Source: Miscanthus floridulus
Taxonomy: Eukaryota > Streptophyta > Magnoliopsida > Poales > Poaceae
Assembly (NCBI RefSeq): GCF_019320115.1
Contig: NC_089598.1
Coordinates: forward strand, 79,982,570 to 80,046,569
DNA length: 64,000 nt
Reading direction: 5' to 3'
The translations under genes were made by a program, and so were the position numbers. Below, one piece after another: positions 35,640 through 46,074 of the stretch. The stretch's first letter is position 1. Each line of letters opens with the position of its first letter. The notes under the pieces were generated by a model. It searched no databases. It was given only the letters and a program-made list of their open reading frames with translations, and was not told the origin of the DNA.

Positions 35640-36025
35640 TGTCGATGCGGGACCTACGGGATACCCCTCAAGGAAGGGAGAAGATCTAGTCTAACTAGGA
35701 TTCTTTCCATTTAATCTTAGTAGTAGTATTATTCTATAATCCTACTAGGAACTCTCATTATAAACTAACTAGGACTCTAGCCTCCTGACTATATAAAGGA
35801 GGGCGGAGTTCCTGGAAGAGGAGTTAGAGACAACACTTTACAATCAATCTAACGCAAAGGCTAACACCGACTGGACGTAGGGCTATTACTCGATCACGGT
35901 CGAGGGCCCGAACCAGGATAAATCGACTGTCTCTTGCGTTTATCGTCGAGTTCTACATACGCTGAAGCTCGAACAAACTGCCCCGGGTACCCCCGTGGTA
36001 GGCTATTAGTGGTGAAACATCGACA
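35640..36025 (+). repeat. 3' LTR of element B
   Basis: 386 bp, tgtcgatgcggg to aacatcgaca, with TATATAAA at 35790. Followed by the TSD tcgat at 36026. Confidence 0.9.
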
Positions 36026-37063
36026 TCGATGGGCATGTTATGTTGCCCCCAGATCAGTTGAAGAATAAGAAGTTCTACAAGTTCCACAATGCTACTTCTC
36101 ATTCTACTAATGAATGCAGAATCTTCCGGCAGCATATATACAGAGGGCTATTCAACAAGGGAGGCTCAAATTTAATACGCCTTGGAAAATGAAAGTTGAT
36201 GACAATCCTTTCCCAGGAGATCAAAACATGGTTGATGCTAGGCTGATCAAAGGAAAGACTAAGGTCCTAACATCAACCAAATAAAAAAAGCTAGAACAGT
36301 CGATCCCAAGATGCAAATATTGGCCGACGAGTACAGAGAAATTAGAAGACATCGCACTAAGCAAAAGAGCCAATATGAGCAGGGGAAACGTCAAAAGCAA
36401 GGGCAACAAGGCCGCGAGTTACATCTTGAATTCTGTTGAATATGTGGCAGTGACAGAAGAAAAAGGATTATCAACATTGGTTAAAGGATCAAGAATACCA
36501 GCATCAACTGGAAAAAAGTGGTATGAAAGGAAGCAAGCCGAATCACATTGGAATTGTCCTTTCTTCAGACATTGCTGGAATGAAAGTTTGAAATTGCCTA
36601 CCAGACATGACTGTCTAGAATGCAGCAATCAATATTGAGAGTTTAGGCAATTTCAATCCAACCGCCGGTCTATCCATGCTCAAGACGCATATCATCATAA
36701 TAACATGGATCGACGCTTAAAAAATAAAAGTGTTCATGATCAGCTTGGAAAACAAGTTGTTGACCAAGACTGGGCTGATAATGAAGAAGAAGGCAACAAA
36801 AGAAAATATGTTTGGCAAGAAGGCCAATGGTGTCCAGGAGGTTTAACAAGAAGCCAGAAGAGAAGGGTGCAACACTTAAGGAATAAAGAGTTGGAACAGA
36901 CTCAGGCACCCGATAAACCTCAAGTATGGCGTACTAAGCAAACAGCCGATAGAAAGCAACCATCGGCTAATATCCAAATGGCTTTTCTGTTGTCATCGGA
37001 ATTCAGAGTCAATGGTAAAAGCCAACAGCCGATCCAAGCAGTCGGCTTTAAAAATTTGTCTTA
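36026..37063 (+). pseudogene. Element A gag, second part (broken)
   Basis: It continues from 8374 with 'GHVMLPPDQLKNKKFYKF' and 'STNECRIFRQHIYRGLF', the gag tail common in this element group. A Cys/His segment follows ('HWNCPFFRHCWNESLKLPTRHDCLEC', near 36546-36620). Then comes a long charged stretch rich in Gln and Lys up to 37063. Stops (for example TGA near 36190) and frame changes break it. No clear protease motif was seen before reverse transcriptase. Confidence 0.75.
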
Positions 37064-37194
37064 ATGGATAATCCAATAGATGGTATAGATGGCAAACTAG
37101 GACACGGCTTCATGTCGACCGATGAATTGGAAGAGGTAGATATTGGTTCTAGAGATAGGCCTAGGCCGACATACGTAAGTGCTAAGTTGGATCC

Positions 37195-40100
37195 AGAGTA
37201 TAAATGAGAATTAATTTATTTATTAAAGGAATTTAAAGACTGCTTTGCTTGGGAATACTATGAGATGCCTGGTTTAGACCAGTCAATTGTTGAACAACGG
37301 TTGCCAATCAAACCTAGATATCGGCCGTTTAAACAAGCTCCAAGGAGATTTAACCCGAACATGCTTGAAGATATCAAAAAGGAGTATGAAAGGTTACTAG
37401 AAGCAAAATTTATCTGACCATGCAGATATGCAAAGTGGATATCGAATGTTGTCCCTGTATATAAGAAGAATGGAAAATTGAGAGTTTGCATCGATTTCAG
37501 GGATCTGAACAAAGCCACACCCATGGATCGTTATCCGATGCCGATACCTGATATGTTAGTGGATGCAGCAGCCGGGCACAAGGTTATTAGCTTTATGGAC
37601 GGCAATGCAGGATACAACCAAATTTTCATGGTTGAGGAAGACATATCAAAGACCGCTTTTAGGTGCCCCGGTGCAATTGGTCTGTTCGAGTGGGTTGTGA
37701 TGACCTTTGGTCTAAAGAATGCCGGTGCAACTTATCAAAGGGCGATGATTACATTTTCCATAAGTTGATCGGCAGAATTGTTGAAATCTATATCGATGAT
37801 GTGATGATAAAATTCAAAGGGTACAAAGAGCACCTAGCTGACTTACGAGAGACTCTGGAATGCACAAGAAAACATGGTTTAAAGATGAATCCTAATAAGT
37901 GAGCTTTTGGAGTATCAGCTGGATAATTCTTGGGATTCATGGTCCACGAGAGAGGAATCGAAGTTGGTCAGAAAAGCATAAAAGCAATTGATGAGGTAGT
38001 TCTACCGACTACTAAAACAGAGTTGCAATCTCTGCTTGGTAAGGTCAATTTCATCAAAAGATTCATTTCAAATTTGTTGAAAAGGATCCTGCCATTTTCT
38101 CCCTTGTTGAAGTTGAAGAATGATCAAGAATTCAAGTGGGGTGACATACAACAAAAGGCGTTTGAAGAGAAAAAAGAATACATGAAGCGTCCTGGTCCCT
38201 CCTCAGCAAGGCAAGCCTTTTAAGTTGTACATATCGGCTGATGACAAGACAATTGGATCGGCCTTGATGCAAGAATTTGAAGGAAAAGAGAGAGTTGTTT
38301 TCTATCAGAGTAGAAGACTACTGGATCCAGAGACAAGATATTCTCCCACCGAAAAGTTATGCTTGTGCTTATATTTCTCTTGCACTAAGTTGTGACACTA
38401 CTTATTATCGGCCGAGTGTACAGTTGTTTCTAAGGCCGATGTGGTTAAGCACTTGTTATCAATGCCAATACTGAATGGAAGAGTGGAAAAGTAGATTCTT
38501 GCGTTATCAGAATTTGTCTTGAAGTATGAATCGGCTAAAGCAGTTAAGGGACAAATAATGGCCGATTTTGTCACCTAGCATCATAAGCCAAGCATTGGTT
38601 ATGTAGAGCCGATGCCTTGGACGTTATTCTTTGATGGATCCGTGCAAGCAAGGTGGTGGCATTGGTATTGTTATTATTTCGCCTCAGGGGACAAGTTTTG
38701 AGTTTGCTTTTCCAACTGAACCAATGATTACTAACAATCAAGCGGAGTATGAAGCTGTTCTTAAGGGACTTCAACTTCTTCACGAAGTAGAGGCCAAAGC
38801 AATTGAAGTATTTGGGGATTCACAATTAATTATTAATCAGTTGATTAGCCTATATGAGTGCAAAGAAGAAACTTTGAAAGGATAGTATGATGAGTGCCAA
38901 AAGCTGCTCAAGGAGTTTCTTCATATCTCTTTCCAACATATTCTGAGAGCACAAAACCAAGAGGCTAATCGTCTAGCTCAAAGTGCATCAGGATATTGAG
39001 TGTTTCGAGAAGTCTTGAGTAGTGCAGCCTCAAGTGATGATTGGAGAGTCAAAATAGCCGATTACCTCAGAGATCTGTCTCAGAAAGTTACCAGAAAGCT
39101 AAGGTATAAATTGGCTAAGTATGTTTTGTTAGATGATCAATTGTATTATAAAACAGTCGATGGGGTGTAGCTCAAATGTTTAAACCAAGAAGAAGCTAAG
39201 GTGTTGATGGGTGAGGTGCATGAAGGGATATGTGGAGCTCATCAATAGGCTTATAAGATGAAATGGATTATTCGCAGAATTGGATATTTCTGGCCAATGA
39301 TATTAGAAGATTGTTTTGAATATTACAAGGGGTTCCAGGACTATCAATGTTTTGGTAATGTCCAGAGATCGCCTGCGTCGACCATGAATCCAATAATCAA
39401 GCCATAGCCGTTTTGAGGTTGGGGAATTGATTTAATTGGCTAGATTTTTCCGCCTTCAAGCAAAGGACACAAGTTCATATTGGTAGCAACAAATTAGTTC
39501 ACTAAATAGGTTGGGGCAATTCCTTTGAAGACGGTAACCTCAAAGAACATGATTGATTTTGTTAGGGAACACATTGTGTATTGTTTTGGGATTCCTCAAA
39601 CTATAACTACCGATCAAGGGACAATGTTCACATCAGAAGAGTTTGGGGATTTTGCTACTAGTATGAGAATCAAGCTACTGAATTTCTTTCCTTACTATGC
39701 TCAGGCTAATGGCTAGGTAGAGGCGTCCAACCAAATTATGATTAAGCTGATTAAGAAAAAGATTGAGGAACAGCCAACGAAGTGGCATTCGACGCTAAAT
39801 GAGACACTGTGGGCATATAGGATGGCATGTCATGGATCAATTAAAACATCGCCTTACGAACTTGTGTACGACCATAATGCAGTTCTTCCTTGGGAAGTTC
39901 GGACTGGATCAAGACGTGTTATACTACAAAATGATTTGTCAGCCGAAGTCTACAAGAATCTTATGATAGACAATTTGGAGGACTTGAGTTGCCTTCGGCT
40001 GCGTGCTCTTGAAAATATCGAAGCCAATAAACAGAGGGTTGCAAAATATTACAATAAAAAGGTCAAGATTAAGCAATTATCTGAAGAAGACTTGGTCTGG

Positions 40101-40289
40101 AAAGTGAAATTGTCGATCAGGTCAAAGGACAATAAATTCGGCAAATGGTCACCTCACTGGGAAGGACCTTATCGGATCAAACGTTGTGCGCCTAGTAATG
40201 TTTATATTTTGGAAACACTAAGAGGCGAGGAAGAATTTGGCCAAGCAATCAATGGGAAATATCTAAAGAAATATTACCCTAACGTTTAG
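37195..40289 (+). pseudogene. Element A pol: RT, RNase H, archaeal RNase H, integrase (broken)
   Basis: Reverse transcriptase runs from 'LPIKPRYRPFKQ' to the intact YIDD box (TATATCGATGAT, 37789-37800), with a frameshift near 37740-37760. RNase H follows ('ISADDKTIGSALMQ', 38235 on). The extra archaeal-type RNase H has 'LFFDGSV', then 'NNQAEYEAVLKGL' and 'VFGDSQLIINQL' (38620-38850). Integrase shows 'WGIDLIG', 'TTDQGTMF' and 'NG*VEASNQ', then a tail 'WEGPYRIKR' to 'YLKKYYPNV' and the stop at 40289. At least ten in-frame stops, many at probable Gln codons (CAG to TAG, CAA to TAA). Confidence 0.85.
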
Positions 40290-40566
40290 ATTAATACTTA
40301 ATAACCAACTTGTTCGGTCGTCAACTCTGATAGCCAATATCAGAAAGGTATCGCCTCTAGTGCAAAAATAGGCCCAGAGTGGTAAAAGCCGGTACGATGT
40401 GTATCGCCTATAGAAGCAAAGCAAACACGGACGAAGTGATGTGTATGAAGTACGAAACAAAGGAAAATCACTCAAGACGAAGAAGTTGTTTGCTAAATAT
40501 CACCTATTACAAGCTATGGGCCGGAAAATACTTTGCTTACGATATCATCGGCCAGGGTGTTGAAAG
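40290..40566 (+). other. Element A, short gap between pol and the antisense ORF
   Basis: Non-coding. The two convergent reading frames (pol on +, extra ORF on -) end 277 bp apart, so their transcripts would converge here. Confidence 0.6.
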
Positions 40567-41283
40567 CTACATGGCGGCGCTAGAAAAATCCTCAATCAAA
40601 CGCTCATGCTCCCCAGGGTGCGCCGCGTCTAGAAAACCGGGGGGAAGAAGATGAAGATTGTGGCCAGAACGGGCTTGTGCAGCAGCCAACACCATGGCAG
40701 CACCATGACAAACGCCATGAAGAGCGTCCTCCCTAACATGGTTCAGGATGTCATGCAAGTGGACCACCAGAATGGTGCCCCTGACATTGACAAATCCTGC
40801 CACGTGATCCGCGATTGATCGAAGGCTTTCCAACCGAGCAGTTAGATCTAAAAGGATTTAAAGAAAGAATGATCAGAAATTTTGAGGGCAAAATTAAGAA
40901 GACAGAAAAATTGTGGTAGATGTCTCACCCACGATTTTGGCTTCAGCTCTGGCCAACCTTTCCCCCACCGGGCTGGCCTCAAGAGATGATCGGCCATGAA
41001 TCATGGCCAAAGTTGATTCTATGAGGGAGAGGTAGCTGGCCAGATTCTGGTCAGTCCGATCGATGGAGGCCAGCAGATCGTCACTGATGATTTGCCTCCT
41101 CAGGCAGTGGGGGTGCTAGCGGCGAATCGGTGCTAAAGGTGACTCCAAAGACTGAACAGAGTCAGCCCTCTGCTCCAGAACGATGGGAGCAGCCCAAGTT
41201 GCACCCTCTAGGCGATGAAGGCGCTGGCACGATGGTGCAGATCCGTTGAGGGCCTCCTCAGCAGACCTCTTATTATTCTCCAT
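40567..41283 (-). pseudogene. Two-exon antisense ORF of element A (extra ORF, one stop)
   Basis: Exon 1 is 41283-40929 (start MENNKRSAEE) and exon 2 is 40847-40567 (ends FSSAAM, TAG). The intron between them is 81 nt, with donor G|GTGAGA and acceptor TTTTAG|A. The spliced length is 636 nt, exactly 212 codons. The frame is open except TAG at 41116-41118 (codon 56, after 'APIRR'). Exon 1 ends in a charged stretch rich in Ala and Glu ('GERLARAEAKIV'). Exon 2 holds 'LVVHLHDILNHVRED'. Extra ORFs, some antisense behind pol, are known in the Tat lineage (the Grande elements of maize are the classic case). The function is unknown. The intron is inferred from sequence and not confirmed by RNA. Confidence 0.6.
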
Positions 41284-42295
41284 GATCTCAAACCTATGGA
41301 AAAAGTAGGAACTATACTAAGGATGCAAAAGGTTTGAGATGAAGCGGGTTGTTGTTCGATCCACAGTCATGGCCCATATATATAGCCTGGGAAGGTGAGA
41401 AGATAGATTTCGCCAGGGGTGTGAAATTGGAATCAGAAATGGAAGCAGATCGACACTCCAGAAATTTAGGGGACAGATAATGAAGAGATAACAGATTTGA
41501 ACTTATTGCTTCCCCAAAACATATCATAAGACGGATACGAAGAATTTACATTGACTGGAGATCAACCCATCAAGGCTTCTTTGCATTGAAGGGAGTTCGG
41601 GTCCCCATAAGGCCGAAGGTCATCGTGAACCGAATTACATCGGCTCATTGATAAAAGTGTACCAGAGAAGGGAAAGGCTGCCCGCCTGACAGATGCCCAG
41701 CCAATTTCTCGGTGAACTGAGAAACTATGAGAAAGAAGCATGTGGCTTTCCCGGTGGGCGTTTAGTGGAACAAACAAGGGGAAGGTGTACACACATTTTA
41801 GCCCTTGCAAACACTAGAACAGCTTTGCGAGCATGGAGAGAAGACTCAGGTGATATCACAAGAATTCTTCTAACCGCAATAGCTGGTCTTCTTGCTCAAC
41901 GAGGCGCTAGAATGAGCGACACAATCACCCTATGCACAAGAATTCTTCTAACCGCTCAAGATTTTCATAGCAAAATGATAGACCATGGAGGGTCTGGCGG
42001 AGTCAGAAGCACTCGAGGGGGCAGATAGAAGAGAAACATGGCAGAATTGTTGAGTTGCTCTCGCTAGGGTCGGATAGACATTTTATAGCCAGCCTAGAAA
42101 TATAAATCCAAGTGCCCGTGAAGCAATGATGCTCTCGTAAAAAGTTTTGAAGCATGGGCTCATGAGCTGGCATAGGCGACGACAAACGGTAGACCCCCAG
42201 ATTAAGATTCTCTACCCGTGACTGTAGACCTATCGGGGGTACAGATGCGATAATTTTGAAATAAAATTACTTTTATCCCAAAATTGGAGAGCATG
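41284..42295 (+). other. Element A 3' non-coding region
   Basis: About 1 kb without a supported ORF. It has two copies of 'aagaattcttctaaccgc' (41860 and 41938) and a purine stretch (ttggagagca) just before the LTR that may be the plus-strand primer. The first part is probably the promoter side of the antisense ORF. Confidence 0.5.
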
Positions 42296-44081
42296 TGTTT
42301 ACCCCAAAATTTGGAAGAAGAGTCGCAAGAGACTCGAAAGCTCCCAAGATCATGTCAGCAGAGAATCAATTACGTGCAGATCGGAATTAGCTGATTCAAA
42401 TGCAGTACTAGAATCGACTTTCTTTAGGCAACGTCAGCGAATAATGACGACGCTGGGACAAAACATGATGGACTCTACAAAAAGGGAAAGATTAGAGTCT
42501 AAGTTATCTTAAATTAGGAATGTTTTCTCTTAGGGCCAAAGATTGTGATGAGTCATGCTTAGATATGAGTTATACATAGGTCCCGGGTATAAATATCAAA
42601 CCACAGCTATTGTAAAGGACATACAATCAATCAAATACCAGTTATTTATTTTTTTCGGCTCCGGCCACCCCTTAGGAGTAGGAGTAGAGTAGATCTCGGC
42701 GAGTTCTTCAGCAAGTACAACTGCATCGATCTGGTCGAACTCCACTGCTTGTCTGTAAGTACCGTCATGGCTTATACCTCTGTTCGTATGGCTGCATCGA
42801 TCTAGTCGACCTCCACTATGACTCTGGTAAAAGTTAGTTATTGACTTTTGTCTAGTTCAAGTACGGCTGCATCGATCCGGTCAACCTCCACTGCTCGAAC
42901 TAAATTAAGGTCAAGTTATTGGCTCTATCTAAGGGAGGCGTTCCTTCGGATAGATTCATTAAGTTATCGATATTGCTTATTGTTTCCATTATTTATTTAA
43001 TTACAGCAATATCACTTCGTCTAATTAGGATTGATCTAGATCGGCCTTACATCTTTTTTAACCCATTGTTTGTTAATTTAAACTGATCTAATCTGCACTT
43101 TAAATGATGAGTTATATTTTATCGGCTGTTTTACATCAATCTTGATCGTGCATAGCGTGCGGTTAAGGCATGTTTGATCTTGAGTAGATCTATTGGCTAG
43201 CGAAAATTGTTCCATGGCCTGTTATCACGGCCTGTGTGATTCTGCCTCACACCCCACTGTTAGCACCATAGAGTAGGCATCGTTATTTGGTAGATCTATT
43301 CCTGAGATGGCATGACCTTAACTGTGCGCTATGCCTGAATCGGCTGTTTTAGCCGATATCAAACACTTTCACGAACAGTTCGCATCACGAGATCGTTGAA
43401 GTAGCGATAGTTTGAAAGATGTGTTAGCCCCATGATCTTATTATTGTATTACGGCCTACATGATTCTGCCTCATGCCCCACTGATATTAGTAATAATTAG
43501 GGTCGTCGAAGTCTATTGTTGTTTCTATGGCCTGCATGATTCTACCTCATGCCCCACTGGTTATAGCGATAGATGAGATCTAACATGTTCATTAGATTTA
43601 TTTTTATTAAATGGTTGAATGTTGATGAACTGTTTCTTTTATAAAGGAGTTCGGTTGCTTGCAGTCATTGGCTTAGCATGAATTAATTATTGTTGACATC
43701 TTATTGCCATTGACTAATATTTGTCTAAAGAATGATATTCATCCTGAATGATAACCGATTCTTCTTACACAACCCCATGAGCTTTAACCGATTTATTCTT
43801 ATGGATATGCTGGAATCGACTATTTAGTCGATCTCCTTTCATATCGGCTCTCAGAGCCGCACATTCGGGACTGTCTGGCAACACCGGCATGTTCCACCCT
43901 TAATTACTGATAAACTTTCTCTACTTGTCAATTGCAGGGTCAAATTGACTGGCATGTCTCGGGAGGAGTGCGCAGGATCAACCATCCCTGCGTCGAAGCT
44001 AGGCGGATCTCCAGCTCCATCAAGCGGCCCCTTTCGGCTTGCTCGTGTGCCCTCGGCACGGGACGAAATTCTGTGTTGACA
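42296..44081 (+). repeat. 3' LTR of element A
   Basis: 1786 bp, tgtttacccc to gtgttgaca, aligned with 4841-6638 throughout. TATAAATA at 42588. Followed by the TSD ataat. Confidence 0.9.
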
Positions 44082-44086
44082 ATAAT
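44082..44086. repeat. Target-site duplication (ataat), right, outer element
   Basis: Exact copy of 4836-4840. Confidence 0.9.
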
Positions 44087-44990
44087 GCCAACACAGTACA
44101 AGTAATGACCAACACCTGGTCCCTTCACAACATAGTTATATTGCAAAGTGTGACCTACACTATAGCTCATCCATGTGTGACACCAGAGCATGTCTATGTA
44201 CTTCTCCCCTCATGCAGTGACTATCCTCAATACATAGGATAGTGTGTCCTACTCGGGCTCCTAGCCTGTCATTCCTGCATGCGGAGTCAGTGGGACTCCC
44301 CAAGGTGAGGTCCGCACTAGGCCACCTTGCCTAGCCTACCTCATCTCTAGTAGTTAGCTACGACCTTTGTGAGGATCCCCAAGTTCGTGCACTCGTTAGA
44401 ACTCCTAGGCAAATAGCAAGCGTAGAAGGCACATACATATGAAATTGCTAGAGGGTTAATTTTTGTATTTTTGCTAAAAACTAAATTAGAGAGTTGTTTT
44501 TAGGAGCTTTTGGAGATGCTAAAGTTTTCTTTGTGTCACTGTCTATCATGGAATCCACCATGTGTTTTTTCTATGCTCCATCTGAACATTTGATCTTATA
44601 GTTTCCTATATGATTATTCAATCAGTAGGGTTCAAGATATCAGGATATTCTATTGCTACATTCTTTCTCTATTCGGTTCCAGAATCATGTGTCCCAAAGA
44701 AAAGCTTCTTTTTATCACAATATGCACCGTATATATTACCATGTAAGGAAAACGTACATATAAGCGTATAGATACGAACGCAAACGCAAAGGATACTAGG
44801 GAGGAAGCTGCCCCATCCAAACTACACAAAGGCCCTCAACAAAAAACAAAAATAAAAAGAAGTCCTTGAGAGCCTTCGTGTCCACCAGAGTAGCCACCTT
44901 TCACCAACTTCCGCCATCGACCACATTGCTGGAGAAAGCCGAGACGGACGACCCCATCCGCAGGCCCAGGAGAGTACCATCACCCAGAGG
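44087..44990. other. Intergenic sequence right of the nest, with a MITE-like end
   Basis: No coding frame. 44440-44523 (ending gcttttggagatgctaaag) resembles the complement of the start of the fragment at 4165. 44690-44870 reads, on the - strand, like the T-rich tail of a retroposon ('ttttgttgagggcctttgtg'). Neither can be bounded. Confidence 0.4.
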
Positions 44991-45600
44991 CTTTGAGAAG
45001 ACCGCAGTAGTATCCCGCATGAACGGGAAGAACTCTAGCAAACATCGACCAGGGACACACCCCGTGCAAACTCGGGCCTGGATCTGCCTATCCCAGCAGA
45101 GACCGGGAGAAGAGGGAGCCAGACCATCATACCTGTCCACCGAAACCTGACAACTTCCTCGCGAGCCTCCCTGTGTAGCGCCGCCAACATCATCACTCCT
45201 ACACAGGAGTCGTCGAAAACTGAAGCTGTAGATCCGGTCGACCTCCACCTCACAAGCCCATCGCCATCTACGGAGGAGAAGATCACGAGGTAGATCGGGA
45301 CGAGGAGAATCTTATTCCACATAAGCCGCGTCGCCTCCACCAAGCAGACGCCGCCGGGATACAAACCCCAAAAGAAACCTAATCTACACCGCCAGGCAAG
45401 GAGACATAGACCCCCCCCCCCACACACACACACACATCGGAGGCCAGGAGGCCACCGGAGGCGGAGGGATCGACGCTCCTGCCTGGCGGGGGCATGGGAA
45501 GTTGCAAGCCCTGTTTTCGCCTCGCCTGGGAGAGGTTTCGAGAGAAACCGCTCGTGGGACGAACCTTCTTTCTTTCTTTTTTGGCAATACAAGAAACGCT
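44991..45600 (-). repeat. GC-rich repeat-like block with C-tract and CA microsatellite
   Basis: It stands out by GC content from its AT-rich surroundings. It includes a C-tract followed by a CA repeat at about 45410-45436 and a CTTT run at 45570-45585. Frames of up to 185 codons on the - strand are interrupted by low-complexity sequence and show no known domain. With the T-rich stretch at 44690-44870 it could be a truncated LINE or retroposon on the - strand, but I could not show a reverse transcriptase or a flanking duplication. Confidence 0.35.
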
Positions 45601-46074
45601 TATTGATTGCAAATTAGTAAAGAGTGTGCTATGACTTTGAATTTCCCCTATTTTTTCCAAGGGATATAACTTATAGAGAGAGAGAAAAGCAAACTGTACA
45701 TGGAAAACACCTAATGACATAGTCGACAACAGAGCAATTAATTCCGGGGCTTTGGATATGTGCATCTTCTCTTTGAGGAGCAGTCTTTCTTCCTCTCCTC
45801 TTGGACCTCAACACAGTACACACACAGACGCGTTCTCTGGTCTGTCGCGCTTTCAACTCCCCTGTTTCTTACATGGCGACCGGCGAATGCATGTTAGTAT
45901 GTTACAACCTACAGGGTCGTTAATTCACCCCACAGGTTTCTTAACGATCGGTGCTAAGTACGTACATGTGCGAAGCAATTTACATGATGAGATTAAGGCT
46001 TATAAATCTAGTTGTTTGATTTGAAATGAACCGAGGCCTGTGGTCTGTGAGCCGTCCCAGCTGGTACGGTGGCT
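45601..46074. other. 3' flank of the pectate lyase gene
   Basis: Non-coding. It contains the 3' untranslated region of the gene on the - strand. No unambiguous AATAAA signal was found close to the stop. Confidence 0.45.

Larger units (their letters stand above)
8375..36025 (+). mobile_element. Second Ty3/gypsy retrotransposon, Tat type, RT-deleted (element B)
   Basis: + oriented element with short LTRs (8375-8757, 35640-36025) inserted in gag of element A. Its internal region runs gag, protease, archaeal-type RNase H, integrase, then about 2 kb of tandem-repeat-rich 3' sequence. Without the nested array it is about 7.4 kb. Reverse transcriptase and the ordinary RNase H are missing: the reading passes from the post-protease linker straight into the archaeal-type RNase H near 11858. 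The LTRs differ at about 27 positions in 383 by hand count, all but one transitions, and by one 3-bp indel. Confidence 0.85.
4841..44081 (+). mobile_element. Outer Ty3/gypsy retrotransposon, Tat type (element A)
   Basis: LTR retrotransposon in + orientation with LTRs at 4841-6638 and 42296-44081, a primer site at 6647, gag-pol debris and an extra antisense ORF behind pol. After removing the nested insertion (8375-36025 plus one TSD copy) the element is about 11.6 kb. The Tat-lineage call rests on three things: a second, archaeal-type RNase H between the first RNase H and integrase, a long 3' non-coding stretch, and an antisense ORF there. All coding regions are broken, so it cannot move by itself. 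It is the oldest layer of the nest because element B sits in its gag. Confidence 0.88.

Noticed and set aside
40567..40833. 88-codon ORF on the - strand as a separate small gene
   Set aside because: It is the 3' part of the two-exon antisense ORF. The frame continues upstream to a good acceptor site at 40848.
45035..45765. Frames of 185 and 128 codons on the - strand as a gene
   Set aside because: They cross a C-tract and CA microsatellite that give Gly and Val-Cys runs, and show no known domain.
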